A stretch of DNA of 64,000 nucleotides, from NCBI GenBank assembly GCA_015272395.1, contig JACYLQ010000047.1:124001-188000 (forward strand), in the 5' to 3' direction. How positions within the stretch are numbered: the stretch's first letter is position 1; each line of letters opens with the position of its first letter. Source of the stretch: Calothrix sp. C42_A2020_038. Its GTDB lineage: Bacteria > Cyanobacteriota > Cyanobacteriia > Cyanobacteriales > Nostocaceae. Shown here piece after piece: positions 56,676-64,000 of this stretch. Made by a program: the position numbers and the translations under genes. Below the pieces are notes generated by a model. That model ran no database searches. It was not told where the DNA came from and saw only the letters and a list, made by a program, of their open reading frames with translations.

Positions 56676-57851
56676 CTAAAAAATATCGGCAGGGTCGGCT
56701 AGACGCAGTTTATTGATAGCTAAGATTCCAGAAATAATACACATTAAAATTGTTGAAAAGAATACAATTAATGCATTCTGAACAGTCATCATAATTGGTA
56801 GTTTAGTTGTATCCATTGCAAAGTCATATAAGCCAATAGATAATATAAATCCAGGTAAATAGCCTAAAATTGCTAGGATTATTGCTTGTTGGAAAACTAC
56901 CGCTAGCAAATAATTATTCTCGTAACCAATTGCTTTTAAAGTTGCGTAGGCAACAAATTGGCTAGAAATATTGCTATAAAGAATTTGATAGACTATTACT
57001 ACCCCAACTATCGAACCCATTGTCAACATCAGATTCAAAATAAAACCTATCGGTGTTCTGGCTGCCCAATATTGCTTTTCATAACTATTAAATCCTGCGT
57101 TAGTAAAAATCCTAACGTCACTGGCAAGGTTTTGTTGTAAGTTTGTTAAAACCTTTTCTGGGTCTGCACCTGGTCTGAGTTTGATAGTGCCTAAGTCAAT
57201 TCTATCGGATGCACGGCTGGGAAAAAGCCTAAAAAATGTAGCGTCGCTAACAATTAAATTTCCATCAACACCAAACGATGGACCAATACTGAATAACCCA
57301 CCAACTCGTACTCGATATCCAGTAGAATTATTGAAGGGAAAAACTTCAACAACTTGGTCTGTATTTCCTTGGTTAAATCGTTCCGGAATATTGCCAAAAT
57401 AAGAACGTGAGTCTCGGTCAAATAGGATAACATCCGGAATTTTTAACTTATCGATATTAGCTTCAACTTCAGGAAGATTGATTACAGATTTTCCTGGTTC
57501 TACTCCCATAACGTATATGGGGTATTTTTCTCCAGTATCTGGATTTTTGAACTTAGCAAATTCTAAATACATCGGACTGACTGATTCAACTGTATCAAAA
57601 CCTAATGCTTGATACAAACGCGCACGGGGAAAACTTTGGTTTGAAGTTAAAGCTTTATATTGCGCGCTGACGAGAAATAAATCACCATGTAAACGTTGAT
57701 GAACTGCCGTCGCACTCGAATAAAGTGCATCTTGAAAGCCGAGTTGTACGAACATCAACAGTACAATAAATGCCATTCCTGCAACAGCTACAATAAAACG
57801 TCCTTTTTGCTGAATTAGTTGAAGCCATGCTAAGGGTATTTTGAAAAACAT
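56676..57851 (-). CDS. devC: ABC exporter permease DevC
   Basis: 391 residues from the ATG at 57851 (MFFKIPLAWLQLIQQKGRF); the open frame extends to 57914, overlapping devB, through repeat-like sequence. The MacB/FtsX topology is clear: one N-terminal helix (FIVAVAGMAFIVLLMFVQLG), a periplasmic domain of about 220 residues, and three C-terminal helices (LNLMLTMGSIVGVVIVYQIL, AVVFQQAIILAILGYLPGF, ALIVFFSTILMCIISGILA). In Anabaena DevBCA with TolC exports heterocyst glycolipids. It follows devB directly; the ATPase gene devA is not next to it. Confidence 0.9.
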   Translation of the reverse strand: MFFKIPLAWLQLIQQKGRFIVAVAGMAFIVLLMFVQLGFQDALYSSATAVHQRLHGDLFLVSAQYKALTSNQSFPRARLYQALGFDTVESVSPMYLEFAKFKNPDTGEKYPIYVMGVEPGKSVINLPEVEANIDKLKIPDVILFDRDSRSYFGNIPERFNQGNTDQVVEVFPFNNSTGYRVRVGGLFSIGPSFGVDGNLIVSDATFFRLFPSRASDRIDLGTIKLRPGADPEKVLTNLQQNLASDVRIFTNAGFNSYEKQYWAARTPIGFILNLMLTMGSIVGVVIVYQILYSNISSQFVAYATLKAIGYENNYLLAVVFQQAIILAILGYLPGFILSIGLYDFAMDTTKLPIMMTVQNALIVFFSTILMCIISGILAINKLRLADPADIF

Positions 57852-57891
57852 TTTCGATTTTGGATTATTTATTTCCGTGACATCTTGTAGA

Positions 57892-59088
57892 TTAGATGTG
57901 AATAGCAACATCAACTTGTAAGTTTGTTAAAGAAGCTACTCGTTGACTATCAGCAGGATTGTTGATACGAATTTTGACTTTGACAACTCTGCGATCAGTA
58001 TCAGCAGAAGGGTTGACGCTCAGAATACTTTGACGCTCGACTTGTAAGCCAATCTCACTAACGGTTCCTTCGATTTTGCCGTTGAATGCAGTACTAGTTA
58101 TTGTTGCTTTTTGCCCAATCTGAACTTTTTCGATATCGGTTTGATAAACTTCAGCTGCTACATACATTTGTGATGTTGTACCAACTTCAGCGATACCGTC
58201 GCTACCAATGACTTCTCCTGTTTTTGCATGAACTTTTAGAACTTTGGCACTGATGGGAGATTTGATATAAGTTAGCTCGTGTTCTGCTTTGGACTGTGTT
58301 GCTGCGCTTATAGCACTTTTGAGTTCTGCCTGAGCTAGTTGAATATCAACAGGACGTACTTCACTGAGACTTCCTAGTTTTGCTTTCGCTTCCTTGATTT
58401 GATCTTTGAGTGTATTTGTTGTACGATTTAGCCCTGCTTTGACTTCACGAATTTGTTGAGAAACGGTTTGTAATTGTAATCGCTTCTCATCTGCAACGGA
58501 TGCAGAAACGGCGCCTTGTCGATATAACTGTTGATACCGATTATTTTCAGTACGTGCATTATTCAACTGCGCTTGTAAACGTGCAATAGTAGCTTGTGTT
58601 GTCGCAACCTCACCTTGAATAGTAGCTTGTAGACGTGAAATTGTTGCTTTTTGTGCATTCATATCACTAATTTTAGCTCCTGCTTGTGTTTGAGCTAATT
58701 TAGCACGCGCGATTCCGACTTTATCAAGCGCTTGTTGAAGTCCAGCAGATGTTCTGGCATATCCTTCAAGCCACGCAATAACTTGCCCTGCTCTGACAGT
58801 ATCTCCTTCTTTAACAAAGATTTTCTCTACCCGAACTCCACTTAACGAACTCGGCGCCGTCAACTTTCTGACTTCACCCAGTGGTTCAATACGTCCCAAA
58901 GCTGTAACCGCAACCCTGGCGGGAGCAGTTTTAACTGTTTGGACTGGTTGCTTTTCCCCTTGTGCAACATACCGCATGATTACATAAATTGATACTAATC
59001 CCAGAGTTATGCCAAGAGAAACAGCAAGTATTATCGGAGCGCGAAAACGAGACTTCGTATAAAACTGGCTGTCGTTATCTACAGTCAT
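57892..59088 (-). CDS. devB: HlyD-type membrane fusion protein DevB
   Basis: 398 residues from the ATG at 59088 (MTVDNDSQFYTKSRFRAP); the open frame extends to 59157. One N-terminal helix (IILAVSLGITLGLVSIYVIM), then VTALGRIEPLGEVRKLTAP, which is characteristic of DevB, a split lipoyl domain (KIFVKEGDTVRAGQVIAWLE and SPISAKVLKVHAKTGEV), a long coiled coil between, and a beta-barrel end (TITSTAFNGKIEGTVSEIGL). It joins DevC to an outer-membrane TolC channel. devB and devC are adjacent and surely co-transcribed. Confidence 0.92.
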   Translation of the reverse strand: MTVDNDSQFYTKSRFRAPIILAVSLGITLGLVSIYVIMRYVAQGEKQPVQTVKTAPARVAVTALGRIEPLGEVRKLTAPSSLSGVRVEKIFVKEGDTVRAGQVIAWLEGYARTSAGLQQALDKVGIARAKLAQTQAGAKISDMNAQKATISRLQATIQGEVATTQATIARLQAQLNNARTENNRYQQLYRQGAVSASVADEKRLQLQTVSQQIREVKAGLNRTTNTLKDQIKEAKAKLGSLSEVRPVDIQLAQAELKSAISAATQSKAEHELTYIKSPISAKVLKVHAKTGEVIGSDGIAEVGTTSQMYVAAEVYQTDIEKVQIGQKATITSTAFNGKIEGTVSEIGLQVERQSILSVNPSADTDRRVVKVKIRINNPADSQRVASLTNLQVDVAIHI

Positions 59089-59317
59089 ACTTTTATTCCA
59101 ATAAGGTACGCAAAGAATTAGCCGACATTGGCTATTAGATTCCCAACTTCGTAACATTTGTCAAATTTTAGGAAATCTAATCAAAAATCAAAAACCTAAT
59201 TTAACTTAGAAAGGTCTTTTATAAATGACGACAAATGTAGAGGGTTGTTGTCATTTACTGTTAAATTTATATAATCTAACAAACAATATTTTGCAGACAA
59301 AAATTAGTTTCCTAATT

Positions 59318-59450
59318 TATAGCAGTCCTAGATGAATTGTAAAAAATTATATCCCCGTAGAGATAATGGCTCAAATAGCCCTTCGGGCATAGCCTTCGGC
59401 ATCGCGTCTCAACAGCGTGCGGATTCTACAAATGGTTTAGGATTGCTATA
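59318..59450. mobile_element. MITE-like element with about 24-bp imperfect inverted ends
   Basis: TATAGCAGTCCTAGATGAAT at the left matches the reverse complement of the right end (TATAGCAATCCTAAACCATT) with few changes. The 133-bp interior includes ATAGCCCTTCGGGCATAGCC. No coding capacity. Similar TATAGCARTCCTA ends are widespread repeats in heterocystous cyanobacteria. Confidence 0.65.
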
Positions 59451-59640
59451 GCAGTCCACTTTAGCTCCCAGCTTGTTACATAAGGAACAATAAAGAATTA
59501 ATAACAATTACTTGGATAAACTTATCTTCAAATATTGCAAAAAACTGAGAGATTGTCAAGTTAATGTGAAGTAAATCATATTTGCCTGGTCTTGATGATA
59601 TTTATACCAATTCTATGTGAAGTTGCGCCAAATAAATTCT

Positions 59641-59668
59641 GTAGAGACGTGACATGTCACGTCTCTAC
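59641..59668. repeat. GTAGAGACG palindrome, perfect 28 bp
   Basis: GTAGAGACGTGACA joined to TGTCACGTCTCTAC, fully palindromic. Same family as the copies at 25819 (perfect), 12014, 32283 and 61876 (degenerate). Confidence 0.85.
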
Positions 59669-60438
59669 GGTCGGAAATACAGTGCATCTTCATCAAAAAA
59701 CGGCATTAGTATAAAGTAATCATCAATTACTTGATTGTTAAAATCTAGTATTTCATGAGATAATCAACAAATCATGGCAGTACAGTGGATTAAGTACCCC
59801 AAATTAAGTTTATTGACAATTATCTTAAGAAAAGGTTGCATAAACTACAGAAGTTCTGCTGTAAATCCAAATATTTCTGTACAAAAGCAGTAATTCAATT
59901 GCTGCGGTTAAAACCCTTCAAAAATCAAACAAATATCCAGCAAATAATAGTACAGTATAGTTTAAGAACTTTCAATCATTAAAGATAAAATACTGGAAGA
60001 GGTATATTACATACCTTTAGCAACTTCATTTATGAATGGAGGAAGATTTAATGATATTTAACTTCTGAAACTATCAGTATTGAGAAAAATGCTGTATAAA
60101 GCCAGGGAACAAGATACTATTCTTGAAAGTCTTGTGACCTAAATGTTAGCAATGTACATTAACAGAATGCGAAAAGTTTATTTTTCTTGTTCTGATTTTA
60201 TGATTTACAGAGCTGTTGATGCTAAGTGTAATTGAAAAATTTAATACAGCTAGCAACTAATAGCTATTAAATAATTCTAGTATCAATCTACTTAACGTAT
60301 AACTGTTGTTGCTTACATATTTAGGAGACATGTCAATCCGAATTTTTACAAAACTTGCTGCTTGTCATAATACTCATAGAGTATGTTGGGTATACCTATA
60401 TCTTAGTAATTTAACTGGGCACTAGGAGAAAAATAATC

Positions 60439-61797
60439 ATGCCTACAGTGCTAGCAGTATTAATCGACCAAATCAACGTTGGTACTAATCGTCGTCCAGT
60501 AAAGGATGAAAAAGTTGTTGAGTTAATGCAATCCATTCGGGCCAACGGTTTATTAAACCCAATTATAATCGACCAAAATTTTAACTTGATTGCGGGATTA
60601 CATCGACTAACAGCTTGTAAAATGCTTTCTTTCAAACACATTGAGTGTAAAGTTGTAAGTTATGAAGATGCAGACCAAGCAAGACTTGCGGAGATCGATG
60701 AAAATTTTATTCGCAATGAACTGGAGCCAATGGAGCGGTACGAGCTATGGTTAGAACGCGATAGAATTCTTGAGCGTATGGGTTTACGCTTCAAACCGGG
60801 TGATAATCAATACACTAAAAAAGGTGGTGAAATGGTTTCGCTACCTCCAAAAACGACATTAGAGTTAGCAAGAGGATTTGGGTATAGCGAACGTTCTTTT
60901 CAACAAGGTAAGCAAATAGCGAGAGATATCCACCCCGATGTCAAGCAAAAAATTATTGCGACTCCATTTAGTAAAAGTCGTACTGTTCAACTCAAAATAG
61001 CCAGAATTGCTAGCATTGAACGTCTTGCTGCTGAAACAGCAGAAAAAGCGTTTGAAGAGGCAATGGCAAAAGGAGATAAAAACGAAGCTGAACGTCAAGC
61101 TTTAGTAGCGAAACAAGCTAGAGATAGACAAAAAGAGCTACAACTGAAAGCACTTGAGGATACTGTTTCAAATAAATTACGCAACGGTAGTATTTCTAAA
61201 GATAAACACTCACAAAGCAAACAACCGATACCGTTGCCACTTAACAATGATAAATCTATCATCCAACCTGTAGAAGCAGGTGAAAAATGGATGCTGAACA
61301 AGCATTTAGTTTACCGTGGCAACACCGCAGGCAAGCAATTCATTAAATTACTACCATCAGATGCAGCATTAGCAATTGCAACTTTATCACCGTTCTGGGA
61401 GCATGACTATCTTGCTGATGAAGCGCGAGTTGTGGCAGTGTTGCGTTCTCAAGGACACATTAATGATTTTTGCCGAAATAATCAAATGCCCTTTCAGTAC
61501 GAATTAGTTGTGAATCAAATTTATATCAGTGTTTTTTCGCATCACAATATTCCCAAACCCGAAGCTAAAATTTGTATCGAAGGTATCGAAGCAATTATTA
61601 GTTATTTGTTAAACATGTACACCCATCCCAATAGTTTTGTGATATCCCCCTTTATGGGGCATGGTGAAACTCTTATTGCTTGTGAAAGACTAGGGCGTAT
61701 TTGTTTTGTTGGTGATGAGAATCCTGACTTAATTAATCGTGGAATTACCCGATGGCAAAAACTTACTAATAAGCAAGCTCAAAAAATTATTTTGTAG
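60439..61797 (+). CDS. ParB-domain protein fused to a degenerate DNA methyltransferase
   Basis: 452 residues. Residues 5-100 are a ParB/Srx N-terminal domain: KVVELMQSIRANGLLNPIII, IAGLHRLTAC (53-59 carry GxxRxxA), and ENFIRNELEPMERYELW. A helix-turn-helix-like segment (TLELARGFGYSERSFQQGKQ) and a charged helix (about 190-245) follow. Residues 280-445 match the N4/N6 DNA methylases that follow ParB domains in phage-type proteins, ending FVISPFMGHGETLIACERLG and RITRWQKLT-like sequence, but the catalytic DPPY position reads LSPF (316-319) and the SAM motif is altered. It is probably a DNA-binding regulator rather than an enzyme. Confidence 0.75.
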   Translation: MPTVLAVLIDQINVGTNRRPVKDEKVVELMQSIRANGLLNPIIIDQNFNLIAGLHRLTACKMLSFKHIECKVVSYEDADQARLAEIDENFIRNELEPMERYELWLERDRILERMGLRFKPGDNQYTKKGGEMVSLPPKTTLELARGFGYSERSFQQGKQIARDIHPDVKQKIIATPFSKSRTVQLKIARIASIERLAAETAEKAFEEAMAKGDKNEAERQALVAKQARDRQKELQLKALEDTVSNKLRNGSISKDKHSQSKQPIPLPLNNDKSIIQPVEAGEKWMLNKHLVYRGNTAGKQFIKLLPSDAALAIATLSPFWEHDYLADEARVVAVLRSQGHINDFCRNNQMPFQYELVVNQIYISVFSHHNIPKPEAKICIEGIEAIISYLLNMYTHPNSFVISPFMGHGETLIACERLGRICFVGDENPDLINRGITRWQKLTNKQAQKIIL

Positions 61798-61875
61798 CTC
61801 TAATTGGCAATTTTAATTTTGTATAGACATTATTTGTAATATCATATCCGGTTAATGACTAATAATACCCACAAT

Positions 61876-61905
61876 GTAGAGACGCTTAAAACATTGCATC
61901 TCTAC
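61876..61905. repeat. GTAGAGACG palindrome (degenerate copy)
   Basis: GTAGAGACGCTTAAA followed by ACATTGCATCTCTAC, an imperfect member of the family at 25819 and 59641. Confidence 0.75.
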
Positions 61906-61977
61906 AAGGATTTTATTATGCTTATGCAGCCGGATATAATCACTTAAAATATCAATACTGCTTGGTTAAGAATAATC

Positions 61978-62121
61978 GTAGGTTGGATGGAGCATAGCTC
62001 CACCAAATCAAATCAAGCTTTTGTTGGGTTTTGCCTACGGCAAACTTCGTTAACACTGCTTTCCAACGCCACTTTACTCAAGGTCGGAAACTTTCGCACT
62101 TTCTGTGGCTCCCCAACCTAC
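61978..62121. repeat. GTAGGTTGG element with inverted ends
   Basis: GTAGGTTGGATGGAGC at the left and GGCTCCCCAACCTAC at the right are inverted copies bounding 144 bp. The interior includes TTGTTGGGTTTTGCCTACGG, as in a widespread bacterial intergenic repeat family. Confidence 0.7.
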
Positions 62122-62159
62122 AAAATTTGATCTTTTAGCTTATTCGAGCAGTATTGTTT

Positions 62160-62196
62160 AAAATCGCGATTTATCAAAATAAACCGCGATTTTTTT
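62160..62196 (+). terminator. Hairpin with T-tract
   Basis: AAAATCGCG (62160-62168) pairs with CGCGATTTT (62185-62193), followed by more T. It lies 360 bases after the ParB-type gene, so it may end that transcript or an unseen one. Confidence 0.5.
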
Positions 62197-62692
62197 GGTT
62201 TTAGTATAACTGTAGTGTGCTAATGATAACTTGAAGTGATAAATGCCTATTCCCAATTCTTATAAATCAAAAATTGATAGTAAATTTTACTCAAAATAAA
62301 TATATAAATTGTCTACACCTAACCAAAACAAATATAAATTTATCTTAAAGAAGAGTTACTAGCTATACTGTTTTATTCTCTTTAACATTTAGATAATCAA
62401 TACTACACATTTTTCATAAAATTTCTAAACCTCTTATCCGAAATTTCATATATGTGTTAGTGTTTGAAGTAAACGTAAAGCTCTTAATTCGATGCAGTTA
62501 ACTGCTAATCAGTAAAGAGTATGTAAATTCAAATACATAAAGGGTGTTATTATCATATCCAACTGAAAATTTACTATCTTTGTAGTTGGTAAATTTGCTC
62601 TTATTAATAGAGGAGTGTTTTTGTAACTGATTTGTCAGACTCGTAGAAGCCAAAATCTTTAAATTATATTATCTTGGACGCTAAATTTAGCT

Positions 62693-62968
62693 ATGGCATT
62701 TATCAAGATACAGAACGTTGTCATTAACACGAGCTACGTTGCAGCAGTAAAATTAGATAGCAGAAATAGCTCTGGAGACAAAAGCGTTTCTGTCTTAATA
62801 GCTACTCCTAAGTTTCCATTATTTCAATGGGAATCAACATCCCAAAATCTATATCATTACGAATGGATTGAGTTTACTGGTCAGGCAGCTAATGCATTAC
62901 AAGATTATTTTACAAGTTTCAACAACGTAATTGATTTATTACCACAATATCAAGAAAGTGTCATTTAA
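62693..62968 (+). CDS. Small conserved hypothetical protein
   Basis: 91 residues: MAFIKIQNVVINTSYVAAVK, then a hydrophilic turn (DSRNSSGDKSVSV) and a beta-strand-rich middle (VLIATPKFPLFQWES), ending in a helix (GQAANALQDYFTSFNNVIDL). The pattern of short strands resembles small beta-sandwich proteins that are common in cyanobacteria. No domain is recognised. It lies between the ParB-type gene and the polyketide synthase on the same strand. Confidence 0.6.
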   Translation: MAFIKIQNVVINTSYVAAVKLDSRNSSGDKSVSVLIATPKFPLFQWESTSQNLYHYEWIEFTGQAANALQDYFTSFNNVIDLLPQYQESVI

Positions 62969-63552
62969 GATACTATTGAAGTTGTATCATTTTGCTTGAA
63001 ACTTGTAACAGATGAATATCTGGAGTAATCATACCATGTTTTATTTTGGATAAATACTAACCAATAAATTAGGTAAGCATGAAATTATTTGACTTTGCCA
63101 AGAAATGTAAATTGTTAATAGGTAATACTATTCAAAAATCATTTATTTAGTGCAAGTTATTTTAGTCAGCTTAGTTATTGGTTAACATTATCATTATTTA
63201 TTATGTAGTAAATCTAAAATAGAATGGTTAAAGCAAGAAATTGCGTATACAGGCAATGAATTGCATTTGTACTCCTAACTCTTCGGTAAAAATCTGTGGC
63301 ACTATTCAACTAAATGGTATTACAATTGTTGTAACATTGTTGAATTTAAGCTTGTTTAATCAAACAGCGTTAATCGTTAGTCGTTATTCGTTATTACTTA
63401 TTAGTAAGTACAAATAACAAATAATGATTCGGTTAATGCGAAAGACTTTGTTCATTGCAAATAAATAGCTGTTGTAAAGAACAGAAAGCTCGTTTTTGGT
63501 TGGTAACACAAATTACCAAAACTTTATCGTCCACACTACCAAAGATTAGCCT
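62969..63552. other. 584-base leader region of the polyketide synthase
   Basis: No gene. A heptamer array lies at 63368-63395. The rest is AT-rich; no NtcA-type site (GTA-N8-TAC) was found by eye. Confidence 0.6.
63368..63395. repeat. Heptamer array CGTTANT x4
   Basis: CGTTAAT, CGTTAGT, CGTTATT, CGTTATT: four 7-bp units, about 160 bp upstream of the polyketide synthase start. Confidence 0.85.
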
Positions 63553-64000
63553 ATGTCTGCTTCTTGGATAGATACAGCCTTATCACAGTTGTCAGAAGAA
63601 ATAAACGATTGTGAAAAGGTTTTGTTCAAGTTTATTGAGGAGAAAAAGAGGATGTCAGACAAAACTCAGCCAGTAAATCTCAACAGAAAGCTAAAAGATA
63701 ATCCCATAGCTATTATCGGTATGGCTAGTCTGTTTCCACAGTCGAGAACTCTGCGTGAATACTGGGAAAATATTATTAATAAAGTAGACTGTATTACTGA
63801 TATTCCAGATTCTCATTGGAGCGTCGAAGATTATTACGACCCGAATCCACGCACAACTGAGGACAAAACTTATTGTAAGCGCGGTGGCTTTATTCCTTAT
63901 GTTGATTTCAACCCGATGGAGTTCGGTCTACCGCCAAATATTCTAGAAGTAACTGATGTATCGCAGTTATTAAGTTTGGTAGTTGCCAAAGAAGCGATGG
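63553..64000 (+). CDS. PfaA/HglE-type polyketide synthase, N-terminal part
   Basis: The frame is open from the ATG at 63553 to the right edge, so the gene continues beyond. After about 45 residues of linker the ketosynthase domain starts: NPIAIIGMASLFPQSRTLRE, YWENIINKVDCITDIPDSHW, DPNPRTTEDKTYCKRGGFIP and FNPMEFGLPPNILEVTDVSQ. This matches the first ketosynthase of PUFA synthase subunit A and the related HglE proteins that build the hydroxylated alkyl chain of heterocyst glycolipids. A second start at 63658 (MSDKTQPVN) has GGAG at good spacing and may be the real one. The active-site cysteine lies beyond the window. Confidence 0.85.
   Translation, partial: MSASWIDTALSQLSEEINDCEKVLFKFIEEKKRMSDKTQPVNLNRKLKDNPIAIIGMASLFPQSRTLREYWENIINKVDCITDIPDSHWSVEDYYDPNPRTTEDKTYCKRGGFIPYVDFNPMEFGLPPNILEVTDVSQLLSLVVAKEAM

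Larger units (their letters stand above)
59089..60438. other. 1.35-kb gene-free region between divergent devB and the ParB-type gene
   Basis: No gene found; only tiny frames of about 30 codons (for example 60142-60234). It contains an inverted-repeat element (59318-59450) and a perfect 28-bp palindrome (59641-59668). The right half is AT-rich with no evident element. Promoters of both flanking genes must be here. I looked for an NtcA site (GTA-N8-TAC) near devB and did not find a convincing one. Confidence 0.6.
61798..62692. other. 0.9-kb gap with repeats and a hairpin
   Basis: No gene. It holds a degenerate GTAGAGACG palindrome (61876-61905), a GTAGGTTGG element (61978-62121) and a hairpin with T-tract (62160-62196). 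From 62200 to 62692 the sequence is AT-rich with nothing recognised besides the leader of the next gene. Confidence 0.6.

Noticed and set aside
60142-60234. 30-codon ORF in the devB-ParB gap
   Set aside because: Short, no ribosome binding site and no recognisable feature; likely chance.
59089-63552. NtcA-type sites for devB or the polyketide synthase
   Set aside because: No GTA-N8-TAC with a well-placed -10 box was found by eye; only near matches that break the spacing.

Overview
The window looks like chromosome of a filamentous, probably heterocyst-forming cyanobacterium (Nostocales-like). Diagnostic genes are ndhH, psb34 (Ssl1498 type), pxcA, a CpcT-type phycobilin lyase, an RRM protein, a thiO-thiG fusion, devB/devC and, at the right edge, a PfaA/HglE-type polyketide synthase. 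Short repeats typical of this group fill the intergenic space: heptamer tandem arrays, GTAGAGACG palindromes and small inverted-repeat elements. The classic HIP1 octamer GCGATCGC was not seen at all, while the hexamer GGCGCC occurs about once per kilobase.

Layout. 1-8969 (+): 3' end of queC, a phytol-kinase-like gene, a secreted coiled-coil protein, a large CPBP-type membrane protease, trmO, pxcA and an amidase. 8994-16829 (-): a polysaccharide-type cluster of three family 2 glycosyltransferases, a CapK/PaaK-like adenylate-forming protein with an extra helical domain and an SH3 protein, then a possible methyltransferase and an exported EndoU nuclease. 17028-21252: a small membrane protein, ilvC, a membrane protein, a PII-like protein, an RRM protein and an aldo/keto reductase. 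21459-28101: a DUF4349 lipoprotein, a membrane Ser/Thr kinase, a two-domain SagB-type oxidoreductase and a CruA/CruP-type flavoprotein. 28256-34441: a small conserved protein, hisC, cimA, a [2Fe-2S] ferredoxin, an Asn-rich membrane protein and thiO-thiG. 34721-46300: psb34, a TPR protein, a nucleoside hydrolase, a beta-hydroxyacid dehydrogenase, a 31-residue membrane protein, a MidA-type methyltransferase, a pseudo-receiver/PAS protein, ndhH, rsmH and a PAS histidine kinase. 46423-51717: an alpha/beta hydrolase, a fused peptide-ABC ATPase, cpcT and a TPR protein. 52-59 kb (-): devB, devC, an epimerase, two glycosyltransferases and a DUF2141 protein. 60.4-64 kb (+): a ParB-domain protein fused to a decayed DNA methyltransferase, a small protein and the start of the polyketide synthase.

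How the genes may work together. Most are housekeeping or photosynthesis genes in short units. Two neighbourhoods look like pathways: the 9-15 kb glycosyltransferase/CapK cluster (cell-surface glycan) and the 52-64 kb region, where an export pump lacking its ATPase, sugar-modifying enzymes, a ParB/pseudo-methyltransferase and a lipid polyketide synthase sit together. The second could be a glycolipid synthesis and export locus; that is inference from context. The least usual single proteins are the pseudo-receiver at 41248, the ParB/pseudo-methyltransferase at 60439, and the glycosyltransferase with a large hydrophobic insertion at 52464.
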